Notes: generated from the sequence alone by a model not told the origin. Positions 33,065 through 41,450 are shown, counted from the first letter of the stretch. The stretch is DNA of 64,000 nucleotides from Streptomyces gilvus (GCF_022513565.1 NZ_JAKWBE010000018.1:103535-167534); one strand, 5' to 3'. Numbers and translations are program-made.

Positions 33065-33664
33065 TCAGTCCCCCCAGTTGCGCTGCTCGCGCCACGGGTC
33101 GCCGTAGGTGTGGTAGCCGACGGACTCCCAGAAGCCGGGCTCGTCCTCGTGGGTGAGCCGCAGGCCGCGGACCCACTTGGCGGACTTCCAGAAGTACAGG
33201 TGCGGCACGAGCAGCCGGGCCGGGCCGCCGTGCTCCGGGGAGAGGGGGTAGCCGTCGTAGGTGTGGGCGATCCAGGCCTGGCCGTCGAGGAGGTCCTCCA
33301 GGGGGAGATTGGTGGTGTAGCCGCCGTGGCTGTCGACGGTGACGAAGTCCGCGGCCGTCTCCACGTCCTCGAAGAACGCGTCGAGCGGCACACCCCGCCA
33401 CGGGGTGTCGAACTTGGACCAGCGGGTGACGCAGTGGATGTCCGTCACCGTCTCCTGCTGCGGCAGGGCCATCATCTCCGCCCAGGTCCAGGAGTGGGTC
33501 TCCCCGGTCTCGGTGGTGATGGTGAACGTCCAGGTGTCGGTGGACACGCGCGGGGTCGGCCCCGCGGACAGCACCGGGAACTGCTCGGTCGGATACTGCC
33601 CGGGCGGCAGCCGGTCCGCCAGCGAACGGGCGCGTCCGCGGAAGCCGGGCGAGAAGGAACTCAT
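33065..33664 (-). CDS. Sulfite-oxidase-like molybdopterin protein (YedY/MsrP fold)
   Basis: A 199-residue molybdopterin-binding protein of the sulfite-oxidase superfamily. TDIHCVTRWSK holds C78, the molybdenum ligand; PWRGVPLDAFFE, VDSHGGYTTNLPLED, LSPEHGGPARLLVPHLYFWKSAKWV are family blocks. There is no signal peptide or transmembrane anchor, so unlike MsrP it appears cytoplasmic. It is the first gene of the cluster, followed by an FNR reductase and a zinc-ribbon protein; this triad recurs in actinobacteria. The physiological substrate is unknown. Confidence 0.92.
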   Translation of the reverse strand: MSSFSPGFRGRARSLADRLPPGQYPTEQFPVLSAGPTPRVSTDTWTFTITTETGETHSWTWAEMMALPQQETVTDIHCVTRWSKFDTPWRGVPLDAFFEDVETAADFVTVDSHGGYTTNLPLEDLLDGQAWIAHTYDGYPLSPEHGGPARLLVPHLYFWKSAKWVRGLRLTHEDEPGFWESVGYHTYGDPWREQRNWGD

Positions 33665-33809
33665 GACGGTATCGGCCTCCTGGGCTCGGCGGGCGTGACG
33701 GCCGGGTCCTCCTCATCATCGGCCGCCGCCCGGCCACCCGCATGCGCTTCGCACAAACGGCCGACCTGTGCGGTGGTCCGGTCGTCGCGCCGTCCGGCAC
33801 ACTCACCCC

Positions 33810-34550
33810 ATGGAGACAGCCGAGTTCGTGGAGATCCTCGACCGGGAGGGGCTGCTGCTGGCGGCCGCCGCCGAGGCGGCCGGGACCGACGCCAAGGTGC
33901 CGACGTGTCCGGACTGGCAGGTGCGGGACCTGGTGCGGCACACCGGGATGGTGCACCGGTGGGCGGCCGCCTTCGTCGCCGAGGGACACACCTCGTACCA
34001 CCCCGACGGCGGGCTGCCCGACCTCGACGGGGACGCGTTGCTGGCCTGGTTCCGGGAGGGGCACCGGTATCTCGTCGACACCCTCGCCTCCGCCCCGCCC
34101 GGGGTGGAGTGCTGGCACTTTCTGCCCGCGCCGTCGCCGCTGGCGTTCTGGGCCCGGCGGCAGGCGCACGAGACGACCGTGCACCGGCTCGACGCCGAGT
34201 CCGCGCGGGGCGGCACGCCGTCCGGGATCCCGGCCCACTTCGCGGCGGACGGCATCGACGAGCTGCTGTGCGGCTTCCACGCCCGCACCAGGAGCAAGGT
34301 CCGCAGCGACACGCCCCGGGTGCTGCGGGTGCGGGCGACGGACACGGACGGCGCGGTGTGGACCGTACGGCTGTCTCAGGAGCCGCCGGTGACCGTGCGG
34401 GGCGCGGAAGGCGCCGCCGACTGCGAAGTGGCCGGGCCCGCCGAGCGGTTGTACGCGGCACTGTGGAACCGGCAGGCGTTTCCGGGCGTGAGCGGGGACG
34501 CCTCCGTCGCCGCGCTGTGGCGGGAGAGGTCCGCCGTCACCTGGAGCTGA
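33810..34550 (+). CDS. Maleylpyruvate isomerase family mycothiol-dependent enzyme
   Basis: A 246-residue DinB/MDMPI-type protein. The N-terminal metal-binding bundle has TCPDWQVRDLVRHTGMVHRW and HETTVHRLDAES (metal histidines), and the C-terminal domain (about 170-246) has TVRLSQEPPVTVRG, DCEVAGPAERLYAALWNR, the SCP2-like MDMPI C-domain. The family uses mycothiol, the actinobacterial thiol, as cofactor; the specific substrate is unknown. ATG at 33810. It overlaps the convergent MarR gene by 14 bp at the 3' end. Confidence 0.88.
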   Translation: METAEFVEILDREGLLLAAAAEAAGTDAKVPTCPDWQVRDLVRHTGMVHRWAAAFVAEGHTSYHPDGGLPDLDGDALLAWFREGHRYLVDTLASAPPGVECWHFLPAPSPLAFWARRQAHETTVHRLDAESARGGTPSGIPAHFAADGIDELLCGFHARTRSKVRSDTPRVLRVRATDTDGAVWTVRLSQEPPVTVRGAEGAADCEVAGPAERLYAALWNRQAFPGVSGDASVAALWRERSAVTWS

Positions 34551-34917
34551 GCATCCGGGTCAGCACCGCGCGCTGCACCGGCAGTACCGCGCCGTGCAGC
34601 GCGCGCCCCTTCTCCGTGAGGGCGACCCGGACGCCCCGCCGGTCCTCGGGGCACATCGCGCGCTCCACGAGGCGGTCCTTCTCCAGCCGGGCGATGAGCC
34701 GGGACAGCGCGCTCTGGCTGAGGTGGACGCGCTCGGCGATCTCCTGGACGCGGTAGGCACACGACTCACCCGACAGCACGTCCAGCACCTCGAAGTCGCT
34801 GGCGCACAGGCCGTGTTGGTGCAGTGCGCGGTCCAGTTCGCACTGGGTGCGCGCATGGAGCGCCAGGATGTCCCGCCACTGGTCCACGAGCTCCTGCTCG
34901 GGGTTCTTCGCCGCCAT
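34537..34917 (-). CDS. MarR-family transcriptional regulator
   Basis: A 126-residue MarR regulator. The winged HTH is seen in CASDFEVLDVLSG, VQEIAERVHLSQSALSRLIARLEKDRLVER and the wing DRRGVRVALTEKGRAL. ATG at 34917 gives the standard length; the open frame continues upstream through the operator region without similarity. It is divergent from the DHA2 efflux gene, with an 85-bp gap that holds a 25-bp near-perfect palindrome, so it very likely represses the pump and itself until an inducer binds. Confidence 0.93.
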   Translation of the reverse strand: MAAKNPEQELVDQWRDILALHARTQCELDRALHQHGLCASDFEVLDVLSGESCAYRVQEIAERVHLSQSALSRLIARLEKDRLVERAMCPEDRRGVRVALTEKGRALHGAVLPVQRAVLTRMLSSR

Positions 34918-34962
34918 CCGCGCACCGTAGCAGAGAACCGGATTCATTGCATCGGAATTAAA

Positions 34963-34987
34963 TGCGTTTGCATTCGATGCATACGCA
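34963..34987. promoter_or_regulatory. MarR operator
   Basis: A 25-bp palindrome of form TGCGTnTGCAT-nnn-ATGCAnACGCA lies in the middle of the 85-bp divergent region between the marR-type gene and the efflux gene. Twenty of its 22 non-central bases pair. This size and location are what is expected for a MarR dimer site controlling both genes. Confidence 0.75.
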
Positions 34988-35002
34988 TGTAGTGTCTCCG
35001 GC

Positions 35003-36484
35003 ATGACCTCTCCGCTCACCACCTCCGCGGACGCCTCGACCGTCCGCTGGACCCCCCGGTTGTGGGGCACCCTGCTGGTGCTCTGCGCCGCGATGTTCCT
35101 GGACGCCCTGGACGTCTCGATGGTCGGCGTCGCCCTGCCGTCCATCGGCTCCGACCTCCACCTGTCCACCTCGACCCTGCAGTGGATCGTCAGCGGCTAC
35201 ATCCTGGGCTACGGCGGACTGCTGCTCCTCGGCGGACGCACCGCCGACCTGCTCGGCCGGCGTCAGGTCTTCCTGGTCGCCCTCGGTGTCTTCGCCCTCG
35301 CCTCACTGCTCGGCGGCCTCGTCGACTCGGGTCCGCTGCTGATCGCCAGCCGCTTCATCAAGGGCCTGAGCGCCGCCTTCACCGCGCCGGCCGGCCTGTC
35401 GATCATCACCACGACCTTCGCCGAGGGCCCGCTGCGCAACCGCGCCCTGTCCATCTACACCACCTGCGCCGCCACCGGCTTCTCCATGGGCCTGGTCCTC
35501 TCCGGCCTGCTCACCGAGGCGAGTTGGCGCCTGACCATGCTGCTGCCCGCGCCCATCGCCCTGATCGCGCTGCTGGCGGGCCTGAAGCTGCTGCCGCGCA
35601 GCGAACGGGAGAAGGACCACAAGGGTTACGACGTCCCCGGCGCCGTCATCGGCACCGCGTCGATGCTGCTGCTGGTGTTCACCGTCGTCCAGGCGCCGCA
35701 GGCCGGCTGGGCCTCGGCCCGCACGCTGCTGTCCTTCCTCGCGGTCGCCGTCCTGCTCACCGTGTTCGTCCTGGTCGAGCGGCGCTCGCCCGGCCCGCTG
35801 ATCCGCCTGGCCGTGCTGCGCTCCGGCAGCCAGATCCGCGCCCAGCTCGGCGCGGTGGCCTTCTTCGGCTCGTACGTCGGCTTCCAGTTCCTGACCACGC
35901 TGTACATGCAGTCCCTGCTGGGCTGGTCGGCCCTGCACACCGCGCTGGCCTTCCTGCCCGCGGGCGCGCTGGTCGCCGTGTCCTCGACGAAGGTCGGCTC
36001 CGTAGTCGACCGGTTCGGCACCCAGCGGCTGATCGCGGCGGGCTTCGCGCTGATGGTCGTCGGGTACGCGCTGTTCCTGCGCATCAACCTCGACCCGGTG
36101 TACGCGGCCGTCGTCCTGCCCACCATGCTGCTGATCGGCGCGGCCTGCGCGCTGGTCTTCCCCTCGCTCAACATCCAGGCCACCAACGGGGTCGAGGACC
36201 ACGAGCAGGGCATGGTCTCCGGGCTGCTCAACACCTCGGTGCAGGTGGGCGGCGCGATCTTCCTGGCCGTGGTGACGGCCGTGGTGACCGCCAACGTCCC
36301 CGAACACGCCACCGTGCAGGCCGTGTTGGACAGCTACCGGCCCGGTTTCATGGTCGTCACGGGGGTCGCGGTGGCCGGCCTGCTGATCACGCTCACGGGC
36401 CTGCGCACGCGCCGTGGGCAGCAGTCGGTCGTGGTCGCCAGGTCCACCTCCCTGGAGGTGGAGCGCGTGCCTGTGCGCGACTAG
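35003..36484 (+). CDS. MFS efflux transporter, DHA2 (EmrB/QacA) family
   Basis: A 493-residue drug:proton antiporter with about 14 membrane segments. Motifs: LCAAMFLDALDVSMVGVALPSIG (motif D1), the loop GGRTADLLGRRQVF (motif A), and the mid-protein KLLPRSERE linker. ATG at 35003. It is divergent from a MarR regulator across one operator, the standard inducible efflux unit. The substrate is unknown but is probably a small amphipathic or antibiotic-like compound. The tail is short and basic. Confidence 0.93.
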   Translation: MTSPLTTSADASTVRWTPRLWGTLLVLCAAMFLDALDVSMVGVALPSIGSDLHLSTSTLQWIVSGYILGYGGLLLLGGRTADLLGRRQVFLVALGVFALASLLGGLVDSGPLLIASRFIKGLSAAFTAPAGLSIITTTFAEGPLRNRALSIYTTCAATGFSMGLVLSGLLTEASWRLTMLLPAPIALIALLAGLKLLPRSEREKDHKGYDVPGAVIGTASMLLLVFTVVQAPQAGWASARTLLSFLAVAVLLTVFVLVERRSPGPLIRLAVLRSGSQIRAQLGAVAFFGSYVGFQFLTTLYMQSLLGWSALHTALAFLPAGALVAVSSTKVGSVVDRFGTQRLIAAGFALMVVGYALFLRINLDPVYAAVVLPTMLLIGAACALVFPSLNIQATNGVEDHEQGMVSGLLNTSVQVGGAIFLAVVTAVVTANVPEHATVQAVLDSYRPGFMVVTGVAVAGLLITLTGLRTRRGQQSVVVARSTSLEVERVPVRD

Positions 36485-36555
36485 ACGAACGTCTTTGTGC
36501 GTGCGCCTGGCGGGAGTTGCTTGCCCCGCCGGGCGCACGGCTGTGTACTGGACGG

Positions 36556-36840
36556 ATGGACGGTCACGGGGGACGGCGCAACAAGGCCGAGCAGGACGAG
36601 ACGATCGTGGAGGTCGGGTACGCGCTGGTGAGCGCGGTGTTCGCGGCGGCGGTGGTCTTCGGGGCGGTCGCCGGTCCGGCGTTGCTCTTCGACCTGCCCG
36701 CGCTGCTGTCGGCGGTGCTGCTGCGGGTGGGCCTGACGCTCGCGCCGATCGTCTTCGTCGTCCGGGTCGTGAGTGTCCTGGTGCGGTTCCGGCGGGGGAC
36801 TCAGCCCAGCCAGCCCGGCCGCACCAACCCCGACTCGTAG
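36556..36840 (+). CDS. Small membrane protein, DUF6332-like
   Basis: A 94-residue protein with two membrane segments (VGYALVSAVFAAAVVFGAVAGPALLF and LLRVGLTLAPIVFVVRVVSVLV) after a charged N-terminus (HGGRRNKAEQDETIVE). It resembles the streptomycete DUF6332 group. ATG at 36556, ending at the TAG at 36840. Its last 40 bp overlap the convergent response-regulator gene, so the two coding ends are antisense to each other. Function unknown. Confidence 0.72.
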   Translation: MDGHGGRRNKAEQDETIVEVGYALVSAVFAAAVVFGAVAGPALLFDLPALLSAVLLRVGLTLAPIVFVVRVVSVLVRFRRGTQPSQPGRTNPDS

Positions 36841-37466
36841 GCCAGGACGACCAGTTGGGCCCGGTCGCGGGCGCCCAGCTTGACCATCGCGCGGCTGACG
36901 TGGGTCTTCGCGGTCAGGGGGCTGACGACCAGGCGGCGGGCGATCTCCTCGTTGGACAGGCCGATGCCGACCAGGGCCATCACCTCCCGCTCCCGCTCGG
37001 TCAACTGGGCGAGGGCGTCGGCGGCCGCGGGCTCCTTGGAACGTGCGGCGAACTCCGCGATCAGCCGGCGGGTGACCCCGGGGGACAGCAGTGCGTCGCC
37101 CTCGACCACCGCTCTGACGGCGCGCAGGAGTTCGTCCGGTTCCGTGTCCTTGACCAGGAAGCCGGAGGCACCCGAGCGGATCGCCTCGAAGACGTACTCG
37201 TCGAGTTCGAAGGTGGTCAGCATGACCACCTTCACGTCCCGCAGCGCCGGGTCCGCGTTGATCTCGCGGGTGGCGGCCAGTCCGTCCAGGGCGGGCATGC
37301 GGATGTCCATCAGGACGACGTCCGGGCGCAGTTCGCGGACCCCGCGCACCGCCTCCGCGCCGTCGGCGGCCTCGCCGGCCACCTCGATGTCCGGCTGCGC
37401 GTCCAGCAGCGCCTTGAAGCCGGCCCGTACCAGTGACTGGTCGTCGGCGAGCAGTACGCGGATCAC
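36801..37466 (-). CDS. Response regulator, NarL/FixJ type
   Basis: A 221-residue regulator: receiver domain (residues 1-120) with the acidic pocket DD (8-9), phospho-acceptor D54 in VVLMDIRMP, T in MLTTF and K in FLVKDTEP; LuxR-type HTH at about 150-215 (LTEREREVMALVGIGLSNEEIARRLVVSPLTAKTHVSRAMVKL). GTG at 37466 overlaps the kinase stop as GTGA, so kinase and regulator are translated together. It activates unknown promoters. Confidence 0.94.
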   Translation of the reverse strand: MIRVLLADDQSLVRAGFKALLDAQPDIEVAGEAADGAEAVRGVRELRPDVVLMDIRMPALDGLAATREINADPALRDVKVVMLTTFELDEYVFEAIRSGASGFLVKDTEPDELLRAVRAVVEGDALLSPGVTRRLIAEFAARSKEPAAADALAQLTEREREVMALVGIGLSNEEIARRLVVSPLTAKTHVSRAMVKLGARDRAQLVVLAYESGLVRPGWLG

Positions 37467-38689
37467 CGGTCGTCCTCCTTGGTCCGCAGGGGCAGTTCGG
37501 CGAGCACCCGGAAGCCCCCGTCGGGACGCGGGCCCGCCTCGATCGTGCCATCGAGCGCGGCGGCCCGCTCCCGCATCCCGGCCAGCCCGTTGCCGCTGCC
37601 GCCCGCTTCCGCGCCGGTCGCGGGCCCGTCGTCGTCGATGCGCAGCCGCAGCGTCCGGGGGTCGTGCTCGAGGCGCACGCGCGCGTGGCGCGAACCGGAG
37701 TGCCGTACGACATTGGTGAGCGCCTCCTGGACGATGCGGAAGGCGGCGAGATCCGTGCCGGGCGCGAGGCGGGGCGGGGCCCCTTGGACGTCGACGGTCA
37801 GTCCCGCGCTCGCCGCCTGCCGCACCAGTTCGGGGAGCCGGTCCAGGCCGGGGGCGGGGGCACGCGGGGCGTCTCCGGGGGCGCGGAGCGTGTCGAGGAC
37901 CTGGCGGACCTCGCCGAGGGCCTCCTTGCTGGCGGCCTTGATGGTGGTGAGCGCGGTGCGGGCCTGCTCGGGGTCGCTGTCGAGGAGGGCGAGGCCGACG
38001 CCGGCCTGGACGTTGATCACCGAGATGCTGTGCGCGAGGACGTCGTGCAGCTCGCGGGCGATCCGCAGCCGCTCCTCGTCGGCCCGGCGCCGGGCCGCCT
38101 GGGCCCGCTCGGCGCGCTCGCGGGCCCACTGCTCGCGCCGGGTGCGGGTGAGTTCGGCCAGCGCGACGACCGCCACCACCCACGCGGCGATCACCCCCTC
38201 GCTCGCCCAGGAGGCCGCCGAGTCGCCGGAGGGCGGAAGCCAGCGGTACAGCCAGTGCGCCACCAGCATGCGCCCGGCCCACAGCATCGCCAGCGCCGCC
38301 CAGGCGGCCCGCCGGTGCCCGGCGACGACGGCGCCGAAGCACGCCACGACCACGGTGAGGAAGACCGGCCCGTAGGGATATCCGGCGCCGAGATACACCA
38401 GGACGGTCGCCGCCGTACCGAAGACGACCAGGACGGGGTGGCGCCGCCGCCACAGGAGCAGACCCGACGCGACGAGCAGCAGCACGCGCGCGAAGACGTC
38501 GAGCGAGGCGCGCGTGCCGTGCTGCTGGTGGGCCGCGAAGTGGGTGCCGACGAGGACGATGGCGGTGACCACGACGGTGGACCGCCACGGCCACCGCGCT
38601 CCCCGCTCCTCGCCGCCACGCCCCGGCCACGGCGGCCCGTGCCGCCACCGCCACGGCGGCCCGGCCCCGCGCACCTGCTGCTCCTCCAT
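37463..38689 (-). CDS. Sensor histidine kinase, NarL-partner type
   Basis: A 408-residue kinase with several membrane segments in residues 36-180 and no large external domain, then a HisKA_3 dimerisation helix with the phospho-acceptor H215 in ARELHDVLAHS and an HATPase domain (EALTNVVRHSG, IDDDGPATG, GNGLAGMRERAAALDG). The N-terminus is Arg/Pro/Gly-rich. ATG at 38689 is preferred over the GTG at 38698. The signal is unknown; the small extracytoplasmic loops suggest a membrane or envelope signal. Confidence 0.93.
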   Translation of the reverse strand: MEEQQVRGAGPPWRWRHGPPWPGRGGEERGARWPWRSTVVVTAIVLVGTHFAAHQQHGTRASLDVFARVLLLVASGLLLWRRRHPVLVVFGTAATVLVYLGAGYPYGPVFLTVVVACFGAVVAGHRRAAWAALAMLWAGRMLVAHWLYRWLPPSGDSAASWASEGVIAAWVVAVVALAELTRTRREQWARERAERAQAARRRADEERLRIARELHDVLAHSISVINVQAGVGLALLDSDPEQARTALTTIKAASKEALGEVRQVLDTLRAPGDAPRAPAPGLDRLPELVRQAASAGLTVDVQGAPPRLAPGTDLAAFRIVQEALTNVVRHSGSRHARVRLEHDPRTLRLRIDDDGPATGAEAGGSGNGLAGMRERAAALDGTIEAGPRPDGGFRVLAELPLRTKEDDR

Positions 38690-38869
38690 GCCCGCCACGC
38701 TAGACGCCCGCGGGCCGCACGAGCGTCAGCCGGGCGGGGTGATCACGGGTACTCCCCGGGAAGTACGTCCACCCCGGGACGCCGACACGGCCCAGGTACG
38801 GCTGCTTTGCACGCCCTCGCGGGCGGCGGCCGCACCCTGGTGGCCCTCGGCGCCCCCGACCGGCCGCGC

Positions 38870-39550
38870 TCACCGCAGCCCCACCCCCCGCGCGAGCTGC
38901 CCCGCCGCGTGCCGGAAGAAGGACTCCCGGTCCTCGACGACCCGGTTGAACTGGCCGAACAGCTCGAAGCCGACCAGGCCGAAGAGCTGCGCCCAGGCCG
39001 CGGCCAGGGCCGGCGACACCTCCGGCGGGAGGTCGGGGGCGATGTCGGCGGCGAGGCGCTCGGCCTCGGGGCGCAGTTCGGCGGGAAGTGGGGGGAAGGT
39101 CACGCCCGGTCCCCTGATGGCGTCGCGGACGATGCCGATGAGGACGAGCCCCACGCGGGCGGCGGGCTGGACGGTGGTGTCGGGGGCGGTGTAGCCGGGG
39201 ACCGGGGAGCCGTAGATCAGGGCGTACTCGTGGGGGTGTGCGAGGGACCAGGCGCGTACCGCCTCGCAGACGGCGATCCAGCGTTCGACCGGCTGGGTGG
39301 CGTTGTCGCGCACCGCTTCGGCGGCCTCGCCGAGCGCGTCGTAGGCGTCGATGATGAGCGCGGTCAGCAGGTCGTCGCGGCTGGGGAAGTAGCGGTAGAG
39401 GGCGGAGGAGACCATGCCGAGCTCACGGGCCACGGCTCGCAGCGAGAGCTTGGCGGCACCCTCCGCGGCCAGTTGTCTGCGCGCCTCGTCCTTGATGGCG
39501 GCGGTGACTTCGATCCTGGCTCGGGCGCGGGCGCTGTGTGCGGTGCTCAT
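38870..39550 (-). CDS. TetR-family transcriptional regulator
   Basis: A 226-residue TetR/AcrR regulator. The HTH is in LSLRAVARELGMVSSALYRYFPSRDDLLTALI (about residues 35-66); the C-terminal ligand domain is of the WHG/TetR_C_33 type (ARVGLVLIGIVRDAI, AAAWAQLFGLVGFELFGQFN). ATG at 39550; an extension to 39604 runs through operator DNA. It is divergent from a deazaflavin nitroreductase gene and the space between carries five copies of a GAGCnnnGCTC-like site, so it very likely represses both genes. Confidence 0.93.
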   Translation of the reverse strand: MSTAHSARARARIEVTAAIKDEARRQLAAEGAAKLSLRAVARELGMVSSALYRYFPSRDDLLTALIIDAYDALGEAAEAVRDNATQPVERWIAVCEAVRAWSLAHPHEYALIYGSPVPGYTAPDTTVQPAARVGLVLIGIVRDAIRGPGVTFPPLPAELRPEAERLAADIAPDLPPEVSPALAAAWAQLFGLVGFELFGQFNRVVEDRESFFRHAAGQLARGVGLR

Positions 39551-39574
39551 GGGGGCCAGTGTTCCATGAAACAA

Positions 39575-39696
39575 GAGCAGTGCACACAGACGTGAGCGGT
39601 GCACAAAAAAGAGAGCACTGCTCTTGCAATGGATCGCCGATCGGGTGCAGACTCTTCATCAAGCGAGAGCAGTGCTCACAAAAGCGAGCGGCGCTC
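39575..39696. promoter_or_regulatory. Five-site TetR operator array
   Basis: Five 11-bp pseudo-palindromes: GAGCAGTGCAC (39575-39585), GAGCGGTGCAC (39594-39604), GAGCACTGCTC (39613-39623), GAGCAGTGCTC (39667-39677) and GAGCGGCGCTC (39686-39696). Start-to-start distances are 19, 19, 54 and 19 bp. The last three are perfect palindromes about a central base. The array fills the 195-bp region between the TetR and nitroreductase genes and would allow multi-dimer binding. Confidence 0.7.
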
Positions 39697-39745
39697 TCTT
39701 CGCCCGCTCCGCTCCACTCCGCTCCACTCCACGATGGGGGTCCCC

Positions 39746-40195
39746 ATGTCCACGCACGTCCAGAAGCCCGGCTGGTTCACCGTCAACGTCCTCAACCGCG
39801 CCGTCGCCTGGATGACCCGCCGCGGCATCAGCATCTGGGGCTCCCGGGTCCTCGCGGTCCGCGGCCGCAAGAGCGGCGAGTGGCGCACCACCCCCGTCAA
39901 CCTGCTGGTCGTGGACGGACAGCAGTACCTGCTCGCCCCGCGCGGCCACGTCCAGTGGACGCACAACATGCGCGCGGCCGGCGGCGGCGAGCTGCGTCTG
40001 GGCAAGCACGTGGACGTCTTCACCGCCACCGAGGTCGCCGACGACGACAAGGTCCCGCTGCTGCGGGCCTACCTCAAGCGCTGGAAGGCCGAGGTGGGCG
40101 TCTTCTTCAAGGGCGTCGGCCCCGACTCCCCCGACACCGACCTGCGCCGCATCGCCCCCGACCACCCGGTCTTCCGGATCACCGTCAGGAGCTGA
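39746..40195 (+). CDS. Nitroreductase/deazaflavin (F420)-dependent oxidoreductase, DDN family
   Basis: A 149-residue split-barrel protein of the DDN/F420H2-dependent quinone-reductase family, recognised from GSRVLAVRGRKSGEWRTTPVNLLVVDGQQYLLAPRG, WTHNMRAAGGGELRLGKH and HPVFRITV. These enzymes use reduced F420, which streptomycetes make, to reduce quinones or nitro compounds. ATG at 39746 is preferred over 39734. It is divergent from the TetR gene and likely induced when the repressor is released. The 3' end overlaps the convergent GGR gene by 11 bp. Confidence 0.88.
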   Translation: MSTHVQKPGWFTVNVLNRAVAWMTRRGISIWGSRVLAVRGRKSGEWRTTPVNLLVVDGQQYLLAPRGHVQWTHNMRAAGGGELRLGKHVDVFTATEVADDDKVPLLRAYLKRWKAEVGVFFKGVGPDSPDTDLRRIAPDHPVFRITVRS

Positions 40196-41450
40196 CCTCG
40201 GTGGGCTCCGGCTCCGTGGGCTCCGCCGGCTCGGCGGGCACCGGTCGGCGGTCCAGGGCGGTCAGGGCCCGCTGGGCGAAGGGGTGGGTTCGGACGAGCT
40301 CGCCCAGGGACGTCGCTCCCTGCGTGATCTCCTTGAACGCCTTCCACGCGGGGCGGAAACCCGTCAGCGCCGCGTGGAAGAGGCCCGGCCGGCGTTCGAA
40401 GGCCATCAGCATGCGCTTGCCGACGCTCATCTCGACGCCGAGCCCCGCCTTGATCGCGAACGCGTAGTTCAGCGCCTGGCGCCGGGCGTCCACCGCGTCG
40501 TGCGCCTCGGCGATCCGCACCGCCCACTCGCCGGCCAGCCGGCCCGAGCGCAGCGCGAACGAGATGCCCTCGCGCGTCCACGGCTCCAGCAGGCCCGCCG
40601 CGTCCCCGCACACCAGCACCCGCCCCCGCGACAGCGGGGAGTCGTCGGCCCGGCACCGGGTCAGATGCCCCGAGGAGATGCTGGGCTCGAAACCGGCGAG
40701 CCCGAGCCGGCCGACGAACTCCTCCAAGTACCGCTTGGTGGCCGCGCCTTCGCCCCGCGCGGAGATCACACCGACCGTCAGTGTGTCCCCCTTGGGGAAC
40801 ACCCAGCCGTAACTGCCCGGAATCGGCCCCCAGTCGATCAGCACCCGCCCCCGCCAGTCCTCGGCGACCGTCTCCGGCACCGGGATCTCCGCCTCCAGAC
40901 CGAGGTCGACCTGGTCGAGCTTGACCCCGACGTGCGCCCCTATCCGGCTGGCGCTGCCGTCCGCGCCGACGACGGCCCGCGCGAGCAGCGTCTCCCCGCC
41001 CTGCAGGACCACCGCGACCGTGCGCCGGTCCGGCACCGCCGAGCCGTGCTGCTCGACCCGCTGCACGGTGACGCCCGTGCGCAGCTCGGCGCCCGCCTTC
41101 TGGGCGTGCTCCACCAGCTGCTGGTCGAACTCCGGCCGGTTGATCAGCCCGAACAGCATCTGCTTGGAGCGACGGGTGCGGGTGAAGCGGCCGTTGTTGG
41201 AGAAGGTGACCGCGTGCACCCGGTCCCGGAAGGGCAGCTCGAAACCGGGCGGCAGCGCGTCGCGCGAGGGGCCGATGATGCCGCCGCCGCACGTCTTGTA
41301 ACGGGGCAGCTCGGCCTTCTCCAGCAACAGCACGCGCCGCCCCGCGACCGCCGCCGCATAGGCGGCCGAAGCCCCCGCGGGTCCCGCGCCCACCACGACG
41401 ACGTCCCACACCCGCTGCACGTCGTCCGCCGAAGAGTTGTCGCCGCTCAC
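40185..41450 (-). CDS. Geranylgeranyl reductase family FAD oxidoreductase
   Basis: A 421-residue flavoprotein. The N-terminal FAD-binding motif is VVVVGAGPAGASAAYAAA, followed by EKAELPRYKTCGGGI, and the second motif is RVLVCGDAAGLLEPWTREGISFALRSG; these mark the GGR family that reduces isoprenoid chains or related lipids (also annotated as electron-transfer flavoprotein dehydrogenase-like). GTG start at 41450. No isoprenoid genes are adjacent, so the substrate is open; a role in menaquinone or lipid reduction is possible. Convergent with the nitroreductase gene. Confidence 0.9.
   Translation of the reverse strand: MSGDNSSADDVQRVWDVVVVGAGPAGASAAYAAAVAGRRVLLLEKAELPRYKTCGGGIIGPSRDALPPGFELPFRDRVHAVTFSNNGRFTRTRRSKQMLFGLINRPEFDQQLVEHAQKAGAELRTGVTVQRVEQHGSAVPDRRTVAVVLQGGETLLARAVVGADGSASRIGAHVGVKLDQVDLGLEAEIPVPETVAEDWRGRVLIDWGPIPGSYGWVFPKGDTLTVGVISARGEGAATKRYLEEFVGRLGLAGFEPSISSGHLTRCRADDSPLSRGRVLVCGDAAGLLEPWTREGISFALRSGRLAGEWAVRIAEAHDAVDARRQALNYAFAIKAGLGVEMSVGKRMLMAFERRPGLFHAALTGFRPAWKAFKEITQGATSLGELVRTHPFAQRALTALDRRPVPAEPAEPTEPEPTEVSS

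Noticed and set aside
29634..33107. A very long open frame (about 1157 codons) on the plus strand over the molybdenum cluster
   Set aside because: It is antisense to five well-supported genes with real motifs and matching starts. Such long opposite-strand frames are usual in high-GC DNA.
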